A DNA stretch of 64,000 bases, taken from NCBI GenBank assembly GCA_027013225.1, contig JALUXU010000058.1, forward strand, positions 95,114 to 159,113. The letters are read 5' to 3'. Positions 37,413 through 46,018 of this stretch are shown here, piece by piece (the first letter of the stretch is position 1; each line of letters opens with the position of its first letter). Under the pieces are notes generated by a model. It did no database searches, was not told the origin of the DNA, and worked only from the letters and a program-made list of their open reading frames with translations. Source of the DNA: Acidihalobacter sp. Its GTDB lineage: Bacteria > Pseudomonadota > Gammaproteobacteria > DSM-5130 > Acidihalobacteraceae. The position numbers were made by a program, and so were the translations under genes.

Positions 37413-38911
37413 GGCAATGCCTCGCTTTGTGCTTGTTCCAGCGTGCGTTCATGCATGCGGATGCGGAAAGCCCAGGTGCTGGCCAGGCCGGCCAGGCTGA
37501 TGCCGGCCATCATCAGCAGCACCGTGCCCACGCCGGCCTCGGCCTTGATCGCGGGCAGCGCGAACACGCCCAAAGTGGCGCCCGCCTTGGCGGTGGCGGC
37601 GGCGAAACCGGCGCCGGTGGCGCGTAACTGGGTGGGGAAAAGTTCCGCCGGCAGGATGTAGGTGGTGCTGTTCGGTCCGGCGTTCATGCTCAGATTGAAC
37701 AGGATGAAACCGAGGAATACGAGCGGGATGTGCGCCCCGGCGCCGCCGGTCAGTACGGTGGCGAGATAGAGGATGCCCATGCCTATCGACATGCCGAGAA
37801 AACCCATCATCTGCATTGGAATACGGCCGAAACGCGGCACCGCCCACAGGCCGAGCAGAAAGCCGAGAAGCAGAAACAGATCGATGAATCCGCTGCCGCC
37901 GGCCAGCGATTGGACATGGGCTATCGAATCGCCGGAATCGCCCGTGAAATGCAGAGAAGCCAGCAAAATGGCGGTGAACATGCCGACGCCGTAGGTGGCG
38001 ATGTCCATCAAAAACCAGGGCACTGTGCTCAGCAAGGTGCGGCGCAGATAGGCGGGGCTGAACAGGAGCAAATAGCCCATGCGGCGCGCCTGCCTGCCTA
38101 CCTTGGCGACATGGTGGATGGTATTGCCCAGTCGAGCGGCCATCTCTTCCAGCAAGCGGCGATCCAGGGGCACGAAACGTTCGAGCATATGCGCCGCTTC
38201 GCGATTTCTGCCGTGTGCCATCAGCCATCGGGGGCTCTCCGGCAAGTGCATTCTGGCGACCAGGAACAGGCCCGCCAGTACCGCTTCACTGGTGAAAAGC
38301 AGCCGCCAGGCATCCATCGAAACATCGAGGTGCAACAAGCCGATGGCAATGACGGCCGCCAGCAGCATGCCCACCGATTGGGCGGCGATGGTCGCCACCA
38401 TCAGGCGACCGCGTGCGCGGTGCGGCATACATTCCGCCACGTAGCTGCTGCTCACGGGAAAGTCCATACCTATGGCGATGCCGACCGTGGCTTGCAGGAT
38501 GATCAACATCCAGGGGTCCCAGGCGATGGACGACAGGCCGGCGGCGCAAGCGAGCAGGGCCATGTCGAGCAGGAACACGGGTTTGCGACCGAAACGGTCC
38601 GCTAGCCGACCGCCTGCGGACGCGCCGAGGATCGCCCCCGCCACCAGCGCCGCGCCCAACAAGCCGGTTTCGAAAGGCGACAAGTGCATGCTCTGGATCA
38701 GCAGTGGCATCGCCAGCCCCAGCATAAACACGGATAGGCCGTCGGACAGCGTGCCACCTGTTGACAACAGCCATGCCAGCAGATGCGGGAGGCGCAGCGG
38801 CGCATGGTCCAGCATTTCTATGAGAGCGGCATGATCGGGATGAACCGCAGGATTGCCGCCATCCCGAGCTGGCAAGCTCTTCTCGTCTGCGGCAAAGACT
38901 GTAGCTGTCAC
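37409..38911 (-). CDS. MFS transporter, sugar-porter-like
   Basis: 500 residues with about twelve hydrophobic helices. The MFS signature between helices 2 and 3 is GGRLADRFGRKPVF and the RxxPESPRWL segment after helix 6 (ARMHLPESPRWLMAHG) places it near the sugar and aromatic-acid porters. I start at GTG 38911, whose GTGA overlaps the gap stop; the frame is open 22 codons further into gap, which I reject. A later ATG (MLDHAPLRLPHLL) is the alternative. It lies between gap and ackA. Export of an end product or uptake of a sugar are both possible. Confidence 0.82.
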   Translation of the reverse strand: MTATVFAADEKSLPARDGGNPAVHPDHAALIEMLDHAPLRLPHLLAWLLSTGGTLSDGLSVFMLGLAMPLLIQSMHLSPFETGLLGAALVAGAILGASAGGRLADRFGRKPVFLLDMALLACAAGLSSIAWDPWMLIILQATVGIAIGMDFPVSSSYVAECMPHRARGRLMVATIAAQSVGMLLAAVIAIGLLHLDVSMDAWRLLFTSEAVLAGLFLVARMHLPESPRWLMAHGRNREAAHMLERFVPLDRRLLEEMAARLGNTIHHVAKVGRQARRMGYLLLFSPAYLRRTLLSTVPWFLMDIATYGVGMFTAILLASLHFTGDSGDSIAHVQSLAGGSGFIDLFLLLGFLLGLWAVPRFGRIPMQMMGFLGMSIGMGILYLATVLTGGAGAHIPLVFLGFILFNLSMNAGPNSTTYILPAELFPTQLRATGAGFAAATAKAGATLGVFALPAIKAEAGVGTVLLMMAGISLAGLASTWAFRIRMHERTLEQAQSEALP

Positions 38912-39912
38912 ACAGGAAGCCTCAGCGCCGCATCGAGCAGACGGCGCGAATAGCCGAACTCGTTGTCGTACCAGCACTGCACCTTGACCATACGGTCGGC
39001 CACTACGCGCGTAGATTGGGCGTGCACGATGCTCGAGCGCGTATCGCTGATGATGTCGCTGGAAACCAGATCATCCTCGCTGTAACCCAGAATGCCAGCC
39101 AGCGGACCGGATGCGGCGGCTTCCTTGAAAGCGGCATTGACTGCTTCCACCGTCACCGGCGTTTTCAGAACGGCGCTGACGTCGGTGATTGCACCGTCGA
39201 TTACCGGCGCGCGAATGGCCAGGGCGCGCAGCCTGCCTTCGAGTTCAGTCAAAACCTGAGTGGTGGCAATATCGGATCCAGTGCTGGTGGGAATCAGATT
39301 GACCGCTGCGGCGCGCCCGCGGATCTTCTTTTTGGACGGCCGGTCAACCGTGCTTTGCGTGGCGGTGTAGGCATGTACGGTGGTCACCAGCGCCGATTCT
39401 ACGCCGAAACGGTCGAGTAGCACTTTCATCGGTGGCACCAGTGAATTGGTAGTGCAGGAAGCGTTCGATATTACCTGATGACGCTCTGGATCGAAGGCCT
39501 CCTCGTTGACGCCGACGATGACTGTGAGATCGGCGTCCTTGGATGGGGCGCTGATGATCACGCGGCGTGCTCCGGCCTTCAAGTGCGCGGCGGCAGCATC
39601 GCGGGCGGTGAAGCGACCGGTGCATTCGAGCACCACATCCACGCCTAGGTCTTTCCATGGCAGGCTGGCCGGATCCGTGTTGGCCGTGACCTTGATTTCT
39701 CGGCCCCCGAGTTTCAGGGTGTCTGGGGTGGCTTCGACTGGGAAGGGCGCGCGCCCATGCGCCGAGTCGTAACGAATCAGATAGGCCAAATCCTCGGTCG
39801 GCACCAGATCGTTGGCGGCGACGATTTCGACCGCTTCAGGCGATTCATTCATGTAGTGGCGGAGAACAAGGCGGCCGATACGGCCGAGTCCGTTGATGGC
39901 GATGCGTTTCAT
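38908..39912 (-). CDS. gap: glyceraldehyde-3-phosphate dehydrogenase, type I
   Basis: 334 residues, full length. It oxidises glyceraldehyde 3-phosphate to 1,3-bisphosphoglycerate with NAD(P). The N-terminus MKRIAINGLGRIGRLVLRHY, the catalytic Cys153 in SNASCTTNSLVP and the C-terminal WYDNEFGYSRRLLD are canonical. Residue 35 after the second strand is Asn-Asp (VAAND), compatible with NAD use. Start ATG 39912 follows GGAGG by five bases, 30 bases after the E2 gene. No pgk accompanies it here, so the next step must be encoded elsewhere. Confidence 0.96.
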   Translation of the reverse strand: MKRIAINGLGRIGRLVLRHYMNESPEAVEIVAANDLVPTEDLAYLIRYDSAHGRAPFPVEATPDTLKLGGREIKVTANTDPASLPWKDLGVDVVLECTGRFTARDAAAAHLKAGARRVIISAPSKDADLTVIVGVNEEAFDPERHQVISNASCTTNSLVPPMKVLLDRFGVESALVTTVHAYTATQSTVDRPSKKKIRGRAAAVNLIPTSTGSDIATTQVLTELEGRLRALAIRAPVIDGAITDVSAVLKTPVTVEAVNAAFKEAAASGPLAGILGYSEDDLVSSDIISDTRSSIVHAQSTRVVADRMVKVQCWYDNEFGYSRRLLDAALRLPV

Positions 39913-39942
39913 GTTGACCTCCGGACAGGCTGTTTACAGGGG

Positions 39943-41211
39943 TTATTGCGTCAGCGCCTCGACGGCGCCGAGGTGTTCTTTCAAGGTGGTGAGGAAGCGG
40001 GCGGCATCGGCTCCGGCGACCACTCGATGGTCGCAACTTAGCGTCATGCGGGTCAGCCCGTCGGACCCGGTGGCGGAGACGGCGAGAATTGCGGCCGCGC
40101 CCAGCGGCACGATGGCGTCGAACTGTTCGACGATGGGAAAGGTGCCGAGATTGGACAGGTAGAAGGTCGCGCCACTGTAATCTTCGGGTTTGAGACGGCG
40201 TTTTTCGAGTTTGCCCTTGAGTTCGCGCCAATCCTCGTGCAATTCATCGATGGAACGCAGGGCATTGCGAAGCACGGGTGTGATCAGGCCGTCGGGCGTG
40301 TCCACGGCGACGGCCACGTCGATGCGCTCGCGCCGCGCCAGCCCGCCGGGCGTCCAGCAGGCGTTGAAGTCGGGATGCTCATGCACGCTCAGGGCGCAGG
40401 CGCGTGTCAGCAGCAGGGTGAGCGATTGCTTGTTGGCGTGGGCCGCCTCCTGCAAGGGTTTCAGATCCACCGCGATGGTGACGTGAAAGGTGGGGGTGTG
40501 CACGGTGCGCTGCATGTTTTCGGCCATCGCCGCTTTCACCGCGCCGGGACGTTCTATGCGATGGATGGGGCCGAGTTCCAGATGCGGCATTTGCGGACCG
40601 ATGGCGGCGGCGAGGACTTGCGATGCGCGAATGCGTCCGTCAGGGCCGGGTTTGAGCTGTGCCAGATCGATGCCCAGCTCGGCGGCCAGGCCGCGGGCGA
40701 ATGGGGTGGCGCCGCCGTCGGCGTGGGCGCGTGTGGCGATTGCAGCGCTGACTACGGCACTCGTCTCGCTGGCCTCGGCGGGGCGGGTCGTTTGGTCGGA
40801 CTCAGAGGGTGTCGAGGGTGGCGTCACAGGTGGCGATGAAGAAGCAGGTGGCGGCGCGGCGGTGGTATCACTTTGGGTGGCGGCCGGCTCGGGCTCGACT
40901 GCAGGTGGCGTTTCTGCCTGGCTCGCAGGGGTGTCGGAAGGTGCAGACGGACTGCTTGCGGCCTGCGGCGGCTGGTCTGCGATCCAGGCGATGGTCGATT
41001 TGACCGGAATGTCGGTGTCGGTAGGCGCGAGCGGGCCGACCAGGTAACCGTCGGCGAAGGCTTCCACGTCCATCAGGGCTTTATCCGATTCGACCTCGGC
41101 GATGGGCTCTCCGGCCTTCACCGGTTCGCCCGGCTGCTTGAGCCAGCGGGCGATGCGCCCGGTCTTCATGGTATCGGAGAGTACGGGCATGGTCACGGGT
41201 TGTTTGTTCAT
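39943..41211 (-). CDS. pdhC: pyruvate dehydrogenase E2, dihydrolipoamide acetyltransferase
   Basis: 422 residues. One lipoyl domain (Lys44 in ESDKALMDVE), a Pro/Ala/Thr/Ser-rich linker (about 85-160), a peripheral-subunit-binding domain (ATPFARGLAAELGIDLAQL) and the acyltransferase domain. The C-terminal catalytic motif reads CDHRVVAGADAARFL; the family usually has DHRxxDG, so the catalytic Asp position is Ala here. It transfers acetyl groups from E1 to CoA. It is 12 bases after E1 beta in the order E1a-E1b-E2. The E3 gene lies upstream at 44513. Confidence 0.94.
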   Translation of the reverse strand: MNKQPVTMPVLSDTMKTGRIARWLKQPGEPVKAGEPIAEVESDKALMDVEAFADGYLVGPLAPTDTDIPVKSTIAWIADQPPQAASSPSAPSDTPASQAETPPAVEPEPAATQSDTTAAPPPASSSPPVTPPSTPSESDQTTRPAEASETSAVVSAAIATRAHADGGATPFARGLAAELGIDLAQLKPGPDGRIRASQVLAAAIGPQMPHLELGPIHRIERPGAVKAAMAENMQRTVHTPTFHVTIAVDLKPLQEAAHANKQSLTLLLTRACALSVHEHPDFNACWTPGGLARRERIDVAVAVDTPDGLITPVLRNALRSIDELHEDWRELKGKLEKRRLKPEDYSGATFYLSNLGTFPIVEQFDAIVPLGAAAILAVSATGSDGLTRMTLSCDHRVVAGADAARFLTTLKEHLGAVEALTQ

Positions 41212-41223
41212 GTTCCTGATACC

Positions 41224-42207
41224 TCAGCTGTTTTCGTTGATCAGGGCGCGGGCGGCAGCGGCGATGTCCGCAGGCTGCGGGATGATGTCCTGCTCCAGGC
41301 GCTTGTTGTAGGGGTTGGGTAGATCGAGCGCGGCCACGCGCATGGGGGCGGCGCGCAGGCTGGCGAAGCAACGCTCGGCGAGGGTGGCGGCGATTTCCGC
41401 GCCCGCACCCGCGAAGCGGCTGTCTTCCTCGGCGATGAGCAACAGGCCGGTTTTTTCCACCGAGGCGGCGCAGGTGTCCCAGTCGATGGGGCGCAGGCCG
41501 CGCAGGTCGATCACTTCGGCCTCAATGCCTTCGGCGGCAAGCTGCCCGGCGGCGGCCAGCGCCTGGTTGGCCATGCGCGAGTAACTGATCACGGTCAGAT
41601 CGCTGCCTTCGCGCCGCACCATGGCGCGGTGCGGCGGTGGCGCCTCAATGGTTTCGTCCACCGGCCCCTGGTCAAAATTGAGCAGTTCGTGTTCGAGTAC
41701 GATCACGCAGTCGTCGGAGCGTATCGCTTGCCGCAGCTGCCAGTAGGCGTCCTGCGGCGTGGCGGGGGTGACGATGCGCAGGCCGGCCACGTTCATCAGG
41801 GTGTGTTCCAGGCGTTGCGAATGCTGCGCGCCAAGCTGGTGGGCGGTGCCGCCCGGCATGCGGATGGTCAGCGGCATGGCGAACTGGCCGCCGGACATGA
41901 ACGGGATCTTGGCGGCCATGTCGATGATGGCGTCCAGCGCCAGCAGGGCGAAGTTGACGGTCATGATCTCGACCACCGGCCGCATGCCGGCCATCGCTGC
42001 GCCCACACCGAGGCCGGTGAAACTGTTCTCCGAAATCGGCGTGTCCAGCACGCGGCGTTCGCCATACTTGGCGTACAGCCCTTCGGTGACGCGATAGGTG
42101 CCTCCGTACAGGCCGACATCCTCGCCGAGGATGAACACCGAGTCATCGGCGGCCATTTCGGCGTCCAGGGCGCGGTTGAGCGCCTGCCAGTAAGTCAGGG
42201 TTTGCAT
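41224..42207 (-). CDS. pdhB: pyruvate dehydrogenase E1 beta subunit
   Basis: 327 residues, the transketolase-like beta subunit of heterotetrameric 2-oxoacid dehydrogenases. It starts LTYWQALNRALDAEMAADDSVFILGEDVGLYGG and has the EIMTVNFALLALDAIID strand and the conserved VLEHELLNF and C-terminal LPNPYNKRLEQDIIP. It contributes to the ThDP site with E1 alpha. The alpha/beta type differs from the single-chain AceE of E. coli. It lies 10 bases after E1 alpha and 12 before E2. Acetoin or branched-chain dehydrogenase are relatives; the glycolytic neighbours favour pyruvate. Confidence 0.94.
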   Translation of the reverse strand: MQTLTYWQALNRALDAEMAADDSVFILGEDVGLYGGTYRVTEGLYAKYGERRVLDTPISENSFTGLGVGAAMAGMRPVVEIMTVNFALLALDAIIDMAAKIPFMSGGQFAMPLTIRMPGGTAHQLGAQHSQRLEHTLMNVAGLRIVTPATPQDAYWQLRQAIRSDDCVIVLEHELLNFDQGPVDETIEAPPPHRAMVRREGSDLTVISYSRMANQALAAAGQLAAEGIEAEVIDLRGLRPIDWDTCAASVEKTGLLLIAEEDSRFAGAGAEIAATLAERCFASLRAAPMRVAALDLPNPYNKRLEQDIIPQPADIAAAARALINENS

Positions 42208-42217
42208 GCTGCCCTCC

Positions 42218-43270
42218 TCAGATCAGGGTTTCGTGGATGAGCCCGGCGGTGAGGTAGCCCTTGGCTTCGTCCAGCGTGGGTTCGGGAGAAGCCAGGGCGA
42301 AGGCGATGGCGTCTTCGATTTCCGCGCGGATTTCGGCTTCCAGCTTTTCCAAGCCGTGGGTGTCCAGATGGCCGTTTTCGATGGCACGGTGGCCGATGTC
42401 TTCGGTGGTGTCGATTCCGGCGGCCTTGAGGGTGTCTGCATCGGGATAGTGCATGGGCAGATCGCGCAGCTCGGCGGCGATCGGGTCGTCCGCCTCCCAG
42501 GCCTTGAGTTCCGGTTGCGGCCGGTAGCTGCCGGGATCAGACATGGAATGGCCGCGGTAGCGGTAGGTTTCAAATTCCAGCAAGGCCGGGCCCAGGCCGG
42601 CGCGTACCCGCTTGAGCGCATCGAGCGTGTGGGTATGGACTTGCTCGGCGTCCATGCCGGTCACCCGTTCGGCCGGAATATTGTAGGCGCAGGCGCGCTT
42701 GTAGACCTCGGTCACCGCAGAGTGCCGGTGGATCTCGGTGCCGATCTGGTAGTGGTTGTTCTCGCACACGAACAGCACCGGCAGTTTCCACAACGCGGCC
42801 ATGTTGAGCGATTCGTGAAAGTTGCCCTGATTGACCGCGCCATCGCCGAAAAAGCAGATCACCGCTTCGGGCAGGCCGCGCATCATCACGGCATAGGCCG
42901 CGCCGATGGCCACCGGATAGGTCTCGCCGACAATGGCGTAGCCACCGAGAAAGCGGTGCGCGGCATCGAACAGGTGCATGGAGCCGCCCATGCCGCGGGA
43001 ACAGCCGTCGCGCTTGCCGAACAGTTCCGCGGCGATGGCGCGCATCGACATGCCGCGCACCAGCGCGTGGACGTGCTCGCGGTAGGTGCTGACGATGTAA
43101 TCACCGGGCTCTGCGGCATGCAGCACGCCCACCGCTACCGCTTCTTCGCCCGGGTAGAGGTGCAAAAAACCGCCGATGTTACCGCGCGTATATTCTTGCG
43201 CGAAGCGTTCTTCCATGCGCCGCGCGCGCAGCATGTCGCGCAGAAAGCGGATGTGTAGTTCACGATCCAT
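42218..43270 (-). CDS. pdhA: pyruvate dehydrogenase E1 alpha subunit
   Basis: 350 residues. The ThDP-binding motif GDGAVNQGNFHESLNMAALW (about 155-175) and the substrate-channel RGMGGSMHLFD-like segment (SRGMGGSMHLFDAAHRFLGG) are intact, followed by ETYRYRGHSMSDPGSYR, the regulated loop region. It decarboxylates pyruvate and acetylates the lipoyl group of E2. The start ATG 43270 is 12 bases after gpmA. With E1 beta, E2 and the E3 gene upstream it gives a complete complex. Confidence 0.95.
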   Translation of the reverse strand: MDRELHIRFLRDMLRARRMEERFAQEYTRGNIGGFLHLYPGEEAVAVGVLHAAEPGDYIVSTYREHVHALVRGMSMRAIAAELFGKRDGCSRGMGGSMHLFDAAHRFLGGYAIVGETYPVAIGAAYAVMMRGLPEAVICFFGDGAVNQGNFHESLNMAALWKLPVLFVCENNHYQIGTEIHRHSAVTEVYKRACAYNIPAERVTGMDAEQVHTHTLDALKRVRAGLGPALLEFETYRYRGHSMSDPGSYRPQPELKAWEADDPIAAELRDLPMHYPDADTLKAAGIDTTEDIGHRAIENGHLDTHGLEKLEAEIRAEIEDAIAFALASPEPTLDEAKGYLTAGLIHETLI

Positions 43271-43282
43271 GGCAAATCTCCT

Positions 43283-43993
43283 TCAGGTGGTTTTCTCCAT
43301 TGCGTCCGCCGCCTTGAGAATCTGCTTGCCACTCAGTTTCAGATCGGCGTCGAAGTCGTAGATATGCGGCGCGCCGGTGGCAAGCTCGTATTTGAGGATC
43401 TGCTCGGGGGTCATGCCTTCCAGGTGCATGATCATCGAGCGCAGGGAGTTGCCGTGCGCTACCACCAGCACGGTCTTGCCTTCGCGCAGCAGAGGCTCGA
43501 TGTGGGTGTGGTGATAGGGCAGGGTGCGTTCGGCGGTCATCTTCAGGCTTTCGCCGCCGGGCGGCGGCACGTCGTAGCTGCGCCGCCAGATGTGCACCTG
43601 TTCAGCGCCGAAGCGCTCGGCGGCGGCGGCCTTGTTCAGCCCTTGCAGATCGCCGTAATAGCGTTCGTTGAGTGCCTCGGAGACGCGAATCTCCAGTTCG
43701 GCGGCGTCGTGTTCGTCGGGCTGGTAGTGGCCGTACCAGTCGCTGCCGGTTTCGTGCAGGCATTTGTAGTGCGTGGTATGGGCGTTGGCCTTGAGCACTT
43801 CATACAGCGTGTGCTGGGCGCGGATCAGCGTGGAGGTGAAGGCGGCGTCGAAGGCGTAGTCGCGAAGCAGCTTGCCGCAGGCGATGGCTTCGGCGATGCC
43901 GCGCTCGCTGAGCGAGACGTCCACCCATCCGGTGAAACGATTCTGCAGGTTCCAGGAAGATTCGCCGTGTCTGAGTAATACCAGTCGTGCCAT
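43283..43993 (-). CDS. gpmA: 2,3-bisphosphoglycerate-dependent phosphoglycerate mutase
   Basis: 236 residues. The [16 protein letters not shown] motif with the phosphorylated His near residue 10, the [24 protein letters not shown] segment and the second catalytic His in [17 protein letters not shown] are canonical. It interconverts 3- and 2-phosphoglycerate. It is the first gene of the longest probable transcript (gpmA, pdhA, pdhB, pdhC, gap, MFS, ackA, acyltransferase, glgP, aldolase; about 12 kb). A 167-base gap with a large hairpin lies upstream, where I see a CATAAT -10-like box but no good -35, so an activator may be needed. Confidence 0.95.
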   Translation of the reverse strand: MARLVLLRHGESSWNLQNRFTGWVDVSLSERGIAEAIACGKLLRDYAFDAAFTSTLIRAQHTLYEVLKANAHTTHYKCLHETGSDWYGHYQPDEHDAAELEIRVSEALNERYYGDLQGLNKAAAAERFGAEQVHIWRRSYDVPPPGGESLKMTAERTLPYHHTHIEPLLREGKTVLVVAHGNSLRSMIMHLEGMTPEQILKYELATGAPHIYDFDADLKLSGKQILKAADAMEKTT

Positions 43994-44119
43994 GTTCAGA
44001 TCCTTTTTGTTTGGGTTGAAGGGCCATTATGCCTTCTAATCGGATATCTTGAGTCTGTCGGGTCCGGAGGATCGTGGCAACGCGCAGATTCCCCCCGTAT
44101 CCGGCAGGCTGCCGACCCG

Positions 44120-44150
44120 AATGTTTCATCACGCTCCCCGATAAAACATT
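44120..44150. terminator. 11-bp hairpin between the AhpD-like gene and gpmA
   Basis: AATGTTTCATC and GATAAAACATT pair with a single wobble around a 9-base loop. It begins 11 bases downstream of the AhpD-like stop codon on the minus strand and precedes the gpmA leader. No U-tract is present, so it may be an attenuator, a factor-dependent terminator or an mRNA-end stabiliser. Confidence 0.45.
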
Positions 44151-44160
44151 TGGGCGGGCA

Positions 44161-44496
44161 TCATTTCACGAACTCATCCACGGCGCGCGTCAGGGGCGTC
44201 AGATACATCAATGCCGGCCCGCCGTGCATGAGCACGGCCATGAAGCCGGCGCTCATGATCTCGTCTTTGGTGGCGCCGGCCTCGGCCGAGTGGCGCACGT
44301 GCAGGGCGATGCACCATTCGCATTGCGCCGCCACCGCCAAGGCGACGTTAATCAGTTCCTTGGTGCGCCTGTCAAGCGCCGGTCCGCCTTCGGCTTTGTT
44401 CATGAAATTGAGAAAGGCCTTGGTTTCGGATGGATAATCTTTTTGCAGGCGGCTCATCAGGGCATTGATTTCGTCGAGCTTGTCTTGCATGTGCAT
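44161..44496 (-). CDS. AhpD-like carboxymuconolactone decarboxylase family protein
   Basis: 111 residues of the AhpD-like all-helical fold. The redox motif is present as Cys59-Glu-Trp-Cys62 with His66 (QCEWCIALHVRHSAEAGA), the arrangement of AhpD-type peroxidase partners, so a thiol-disulfide activity is more likely than lactone decarboxylation. Start ATG 44496 with GGAG seven bases upstream. It lies 16 bases after the E3 gene and before the pdh genes. In mycobacteria AhpD is reduced through lipoylated E2 and Lpd, so its place here may be functional. Confidence 0.87.
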   Translation of the reverse strand: MHMQDKLDEINALMSRLQKDYPSETKAFLNFMNKAEGGPALDRRTKELINVALAVAAQCEWCIALHVRHSAEAGATKDEIMSAGFMAVLMHGGPALMYLTPLTRAVDEFVK

Positions 44497-44512
44497 GGTC
44501 GTTCTCCGGTGT

Positions 44513-45904
44513 TTAGAACAGTCTGCGCGCGGCCTTGGAAATGCCTTCGCTGGCCATGGGATGCTGGTCGCAGAAGGCGGCCAGGTCGCGTGCGGTGAGG
44601 TGACGCGACACGGCCAGGCCGATTTCGCCCACCAGCTGGGCCGCGTCCATGCCGATAACCCAGCCGCCGAGCAGGCGCAGGCGGCCGGGCTCGAAGAACA
44701 GGCGGATCTCGCCTTGCGTTTCGTCGAAGATCTGGGCGCGGGAGTCTTCAGAGAATTCGTAGGACGCCTCGACCGCCTCTACGCCGCGCGTCTTCAGTGC
44801 GGCACGGGTCTGACCGACATACGCGGCTGCAGGCAAGGTGAAAATGGTAGTCGGCACGGCACTGAAGTCGAAGTAATCCAGCGGCTGGCCACCGCCGAGG
44901 ATGTTGCGCGCGGCCACCAGCGACTGACCGACGGCGGCGTGGAACAAGGGCACGCGCCCGTTGACGTCGCCGCAGGCGTAAATGTTCGCCACATTGGTAC
45001 GCAATGTTTCATCCACCACGATGCGGCCGCGTTTAGTTGCCATGCCCAGCGCGTCGATGCCATCGGGCAGCACCGGATGCCGGCCGGCGGCCATCAGCAC
45101 CGCGTCGGCAAGGACGGTTTCGGTTTTTTCTCCGAGAACATAGCGCACAGCGAATCCGCCGTCAGCCGTTTTCTCTATGGCCTCTACGCGGGCGCCGGTG
45201 ACCCGGCGGATGGCCGGATCGAGCAAAGGCTCAAGGCCGGCGACGAAATCGGGGTCCATGCCCGGCAGCACCTGGTTCATCATTTCCAACACCGTGACCT
45301 CGCTGCCGAAGGCGCGCAGGAAGGTAGCGGTCTCCAGGCCGATGTAGCCGCCGCCGATCACCACCATACGGCGCGGCAGCCTCTTGACTTCGGGATTCAG
45401 GGCGAAGAGGTCATGCGATGTAATGCACAGTTCGGCCCCGGGAACCGGCGGCACGAATACGTCCGAGCCGGTGGCGATAATGACGTGTTTTGCCCGATAG
45501 GTTTCCTCGCCATGGTCGGATTCGACCACGATGGTATTCGCATCCTTGAACCGGCCTCGCCCTTTGATCAGGGTCAGACGATCGGCCAGGGCTTCCAGTT
45601 CGCCCGCATGCTGGGTGTAGCGGGTGCGCTGCACGCGGTCCTTGTGCGCCATGACCGCAGCAAAATCAACAGAGACTTCGCCCTTCAATCCAAAGCGTTC
45701 GAAGCGTCGCGTGGTGCGGTACAGCTCGGCCATCTCACGCACCGCCTTGGAAGGCACGCAGCCTTCGGCCAGGCAGTTGCCGCTCATGACGCCCTTGGGA
45801 TCGACCATGGCAACAGTGAGACCGGCACGGGCGAGGCGGAAGGCGGCGGGGTAGGCGCCGCCTCCGGCTCCGAGGGTGATCACATCGACCTGTTTTGTTG
45901 GCAT
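44513..45904 (-). CDS. lpdA: dihydrolipoyl dehydrogenase (E3)
   Basis: 463 residues, a two-dinucleotide-binding-domain flavoprotein. The FAD motif LGAGGGAYPAAFRLARAG, the redox disulfide Cys44-Cys49 (GNCLAEGCVPSKA), the NAD motif VVIGGGYIGLETATFLRAFG, YACGDVNGRVPLFHAA and the C-terminal HPMASE with the base His are visible. There is no lipoyl domain. It reoxidises dihydrolipoamide of E2. The disulfide spacing and the HPxxSE end separate it from mercuric and glutathione reductases, though it is a divergent member. It lies 16 bases before the AhpD-like gene. Confidence 0.9.
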   Translation of the reverse strand: MPTKQVDVITLGAGGGAYPAAFRLARAGLTVAMVDPKGVMSGNCLAEGCVPSKAVREMAELYRTTRRFERFGLKGEVSVDFAAVMAHKDRVQRTRYTQHAGELEALADRLTLIKGRGRFKDANTIVVESDHGEETYRAKHVIIATGSDVFVPPVPGAELCITSHDLFALNPEVKRLPRRMVVIGGGYIGLETATFLRAFGSEVTVLEMMNQVLPGMDPDFVAGLEPLLDPAIRRVTGARVEAIEKTADGGFAVRYVLGEKTETVLADAVLMAAGRHPVLPDGIDALGMATKRGRIVVDETLRTNVANIYACGDVNGRVPLFHAAVGQSLVAARNILGGGQPLDYFDFSAVPTTIFTLPAAAYVGQTRAALKTRGVEAVEASYEFSEDSRAQIFDETQGEIRLFFEPGRLRLLGGWVIGMDAAQLVGEIGLAVSRHLTARDLAAFCDQHPMASEGISKAARRLF

Positions 45905-46018
45905 TTTCGCACTCCTTTCGATCAGTAGCGGGTTGTTAGCGGTGTTTGCACTATGCCATCGGTAATTGACGATTTTGTTGCCGACTTTGCAGAAGTGTGT
46001 CGGCGCGCACAGTTTGCC

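Noticed and set aside
44465..45928. A 487-codon open frame on the plus strand opposite lpdA
   Set aside because: It is antisense to a clearly conserved enzyme; such long shadow frames are common in GC-rich codon usage and the translation has no family features.
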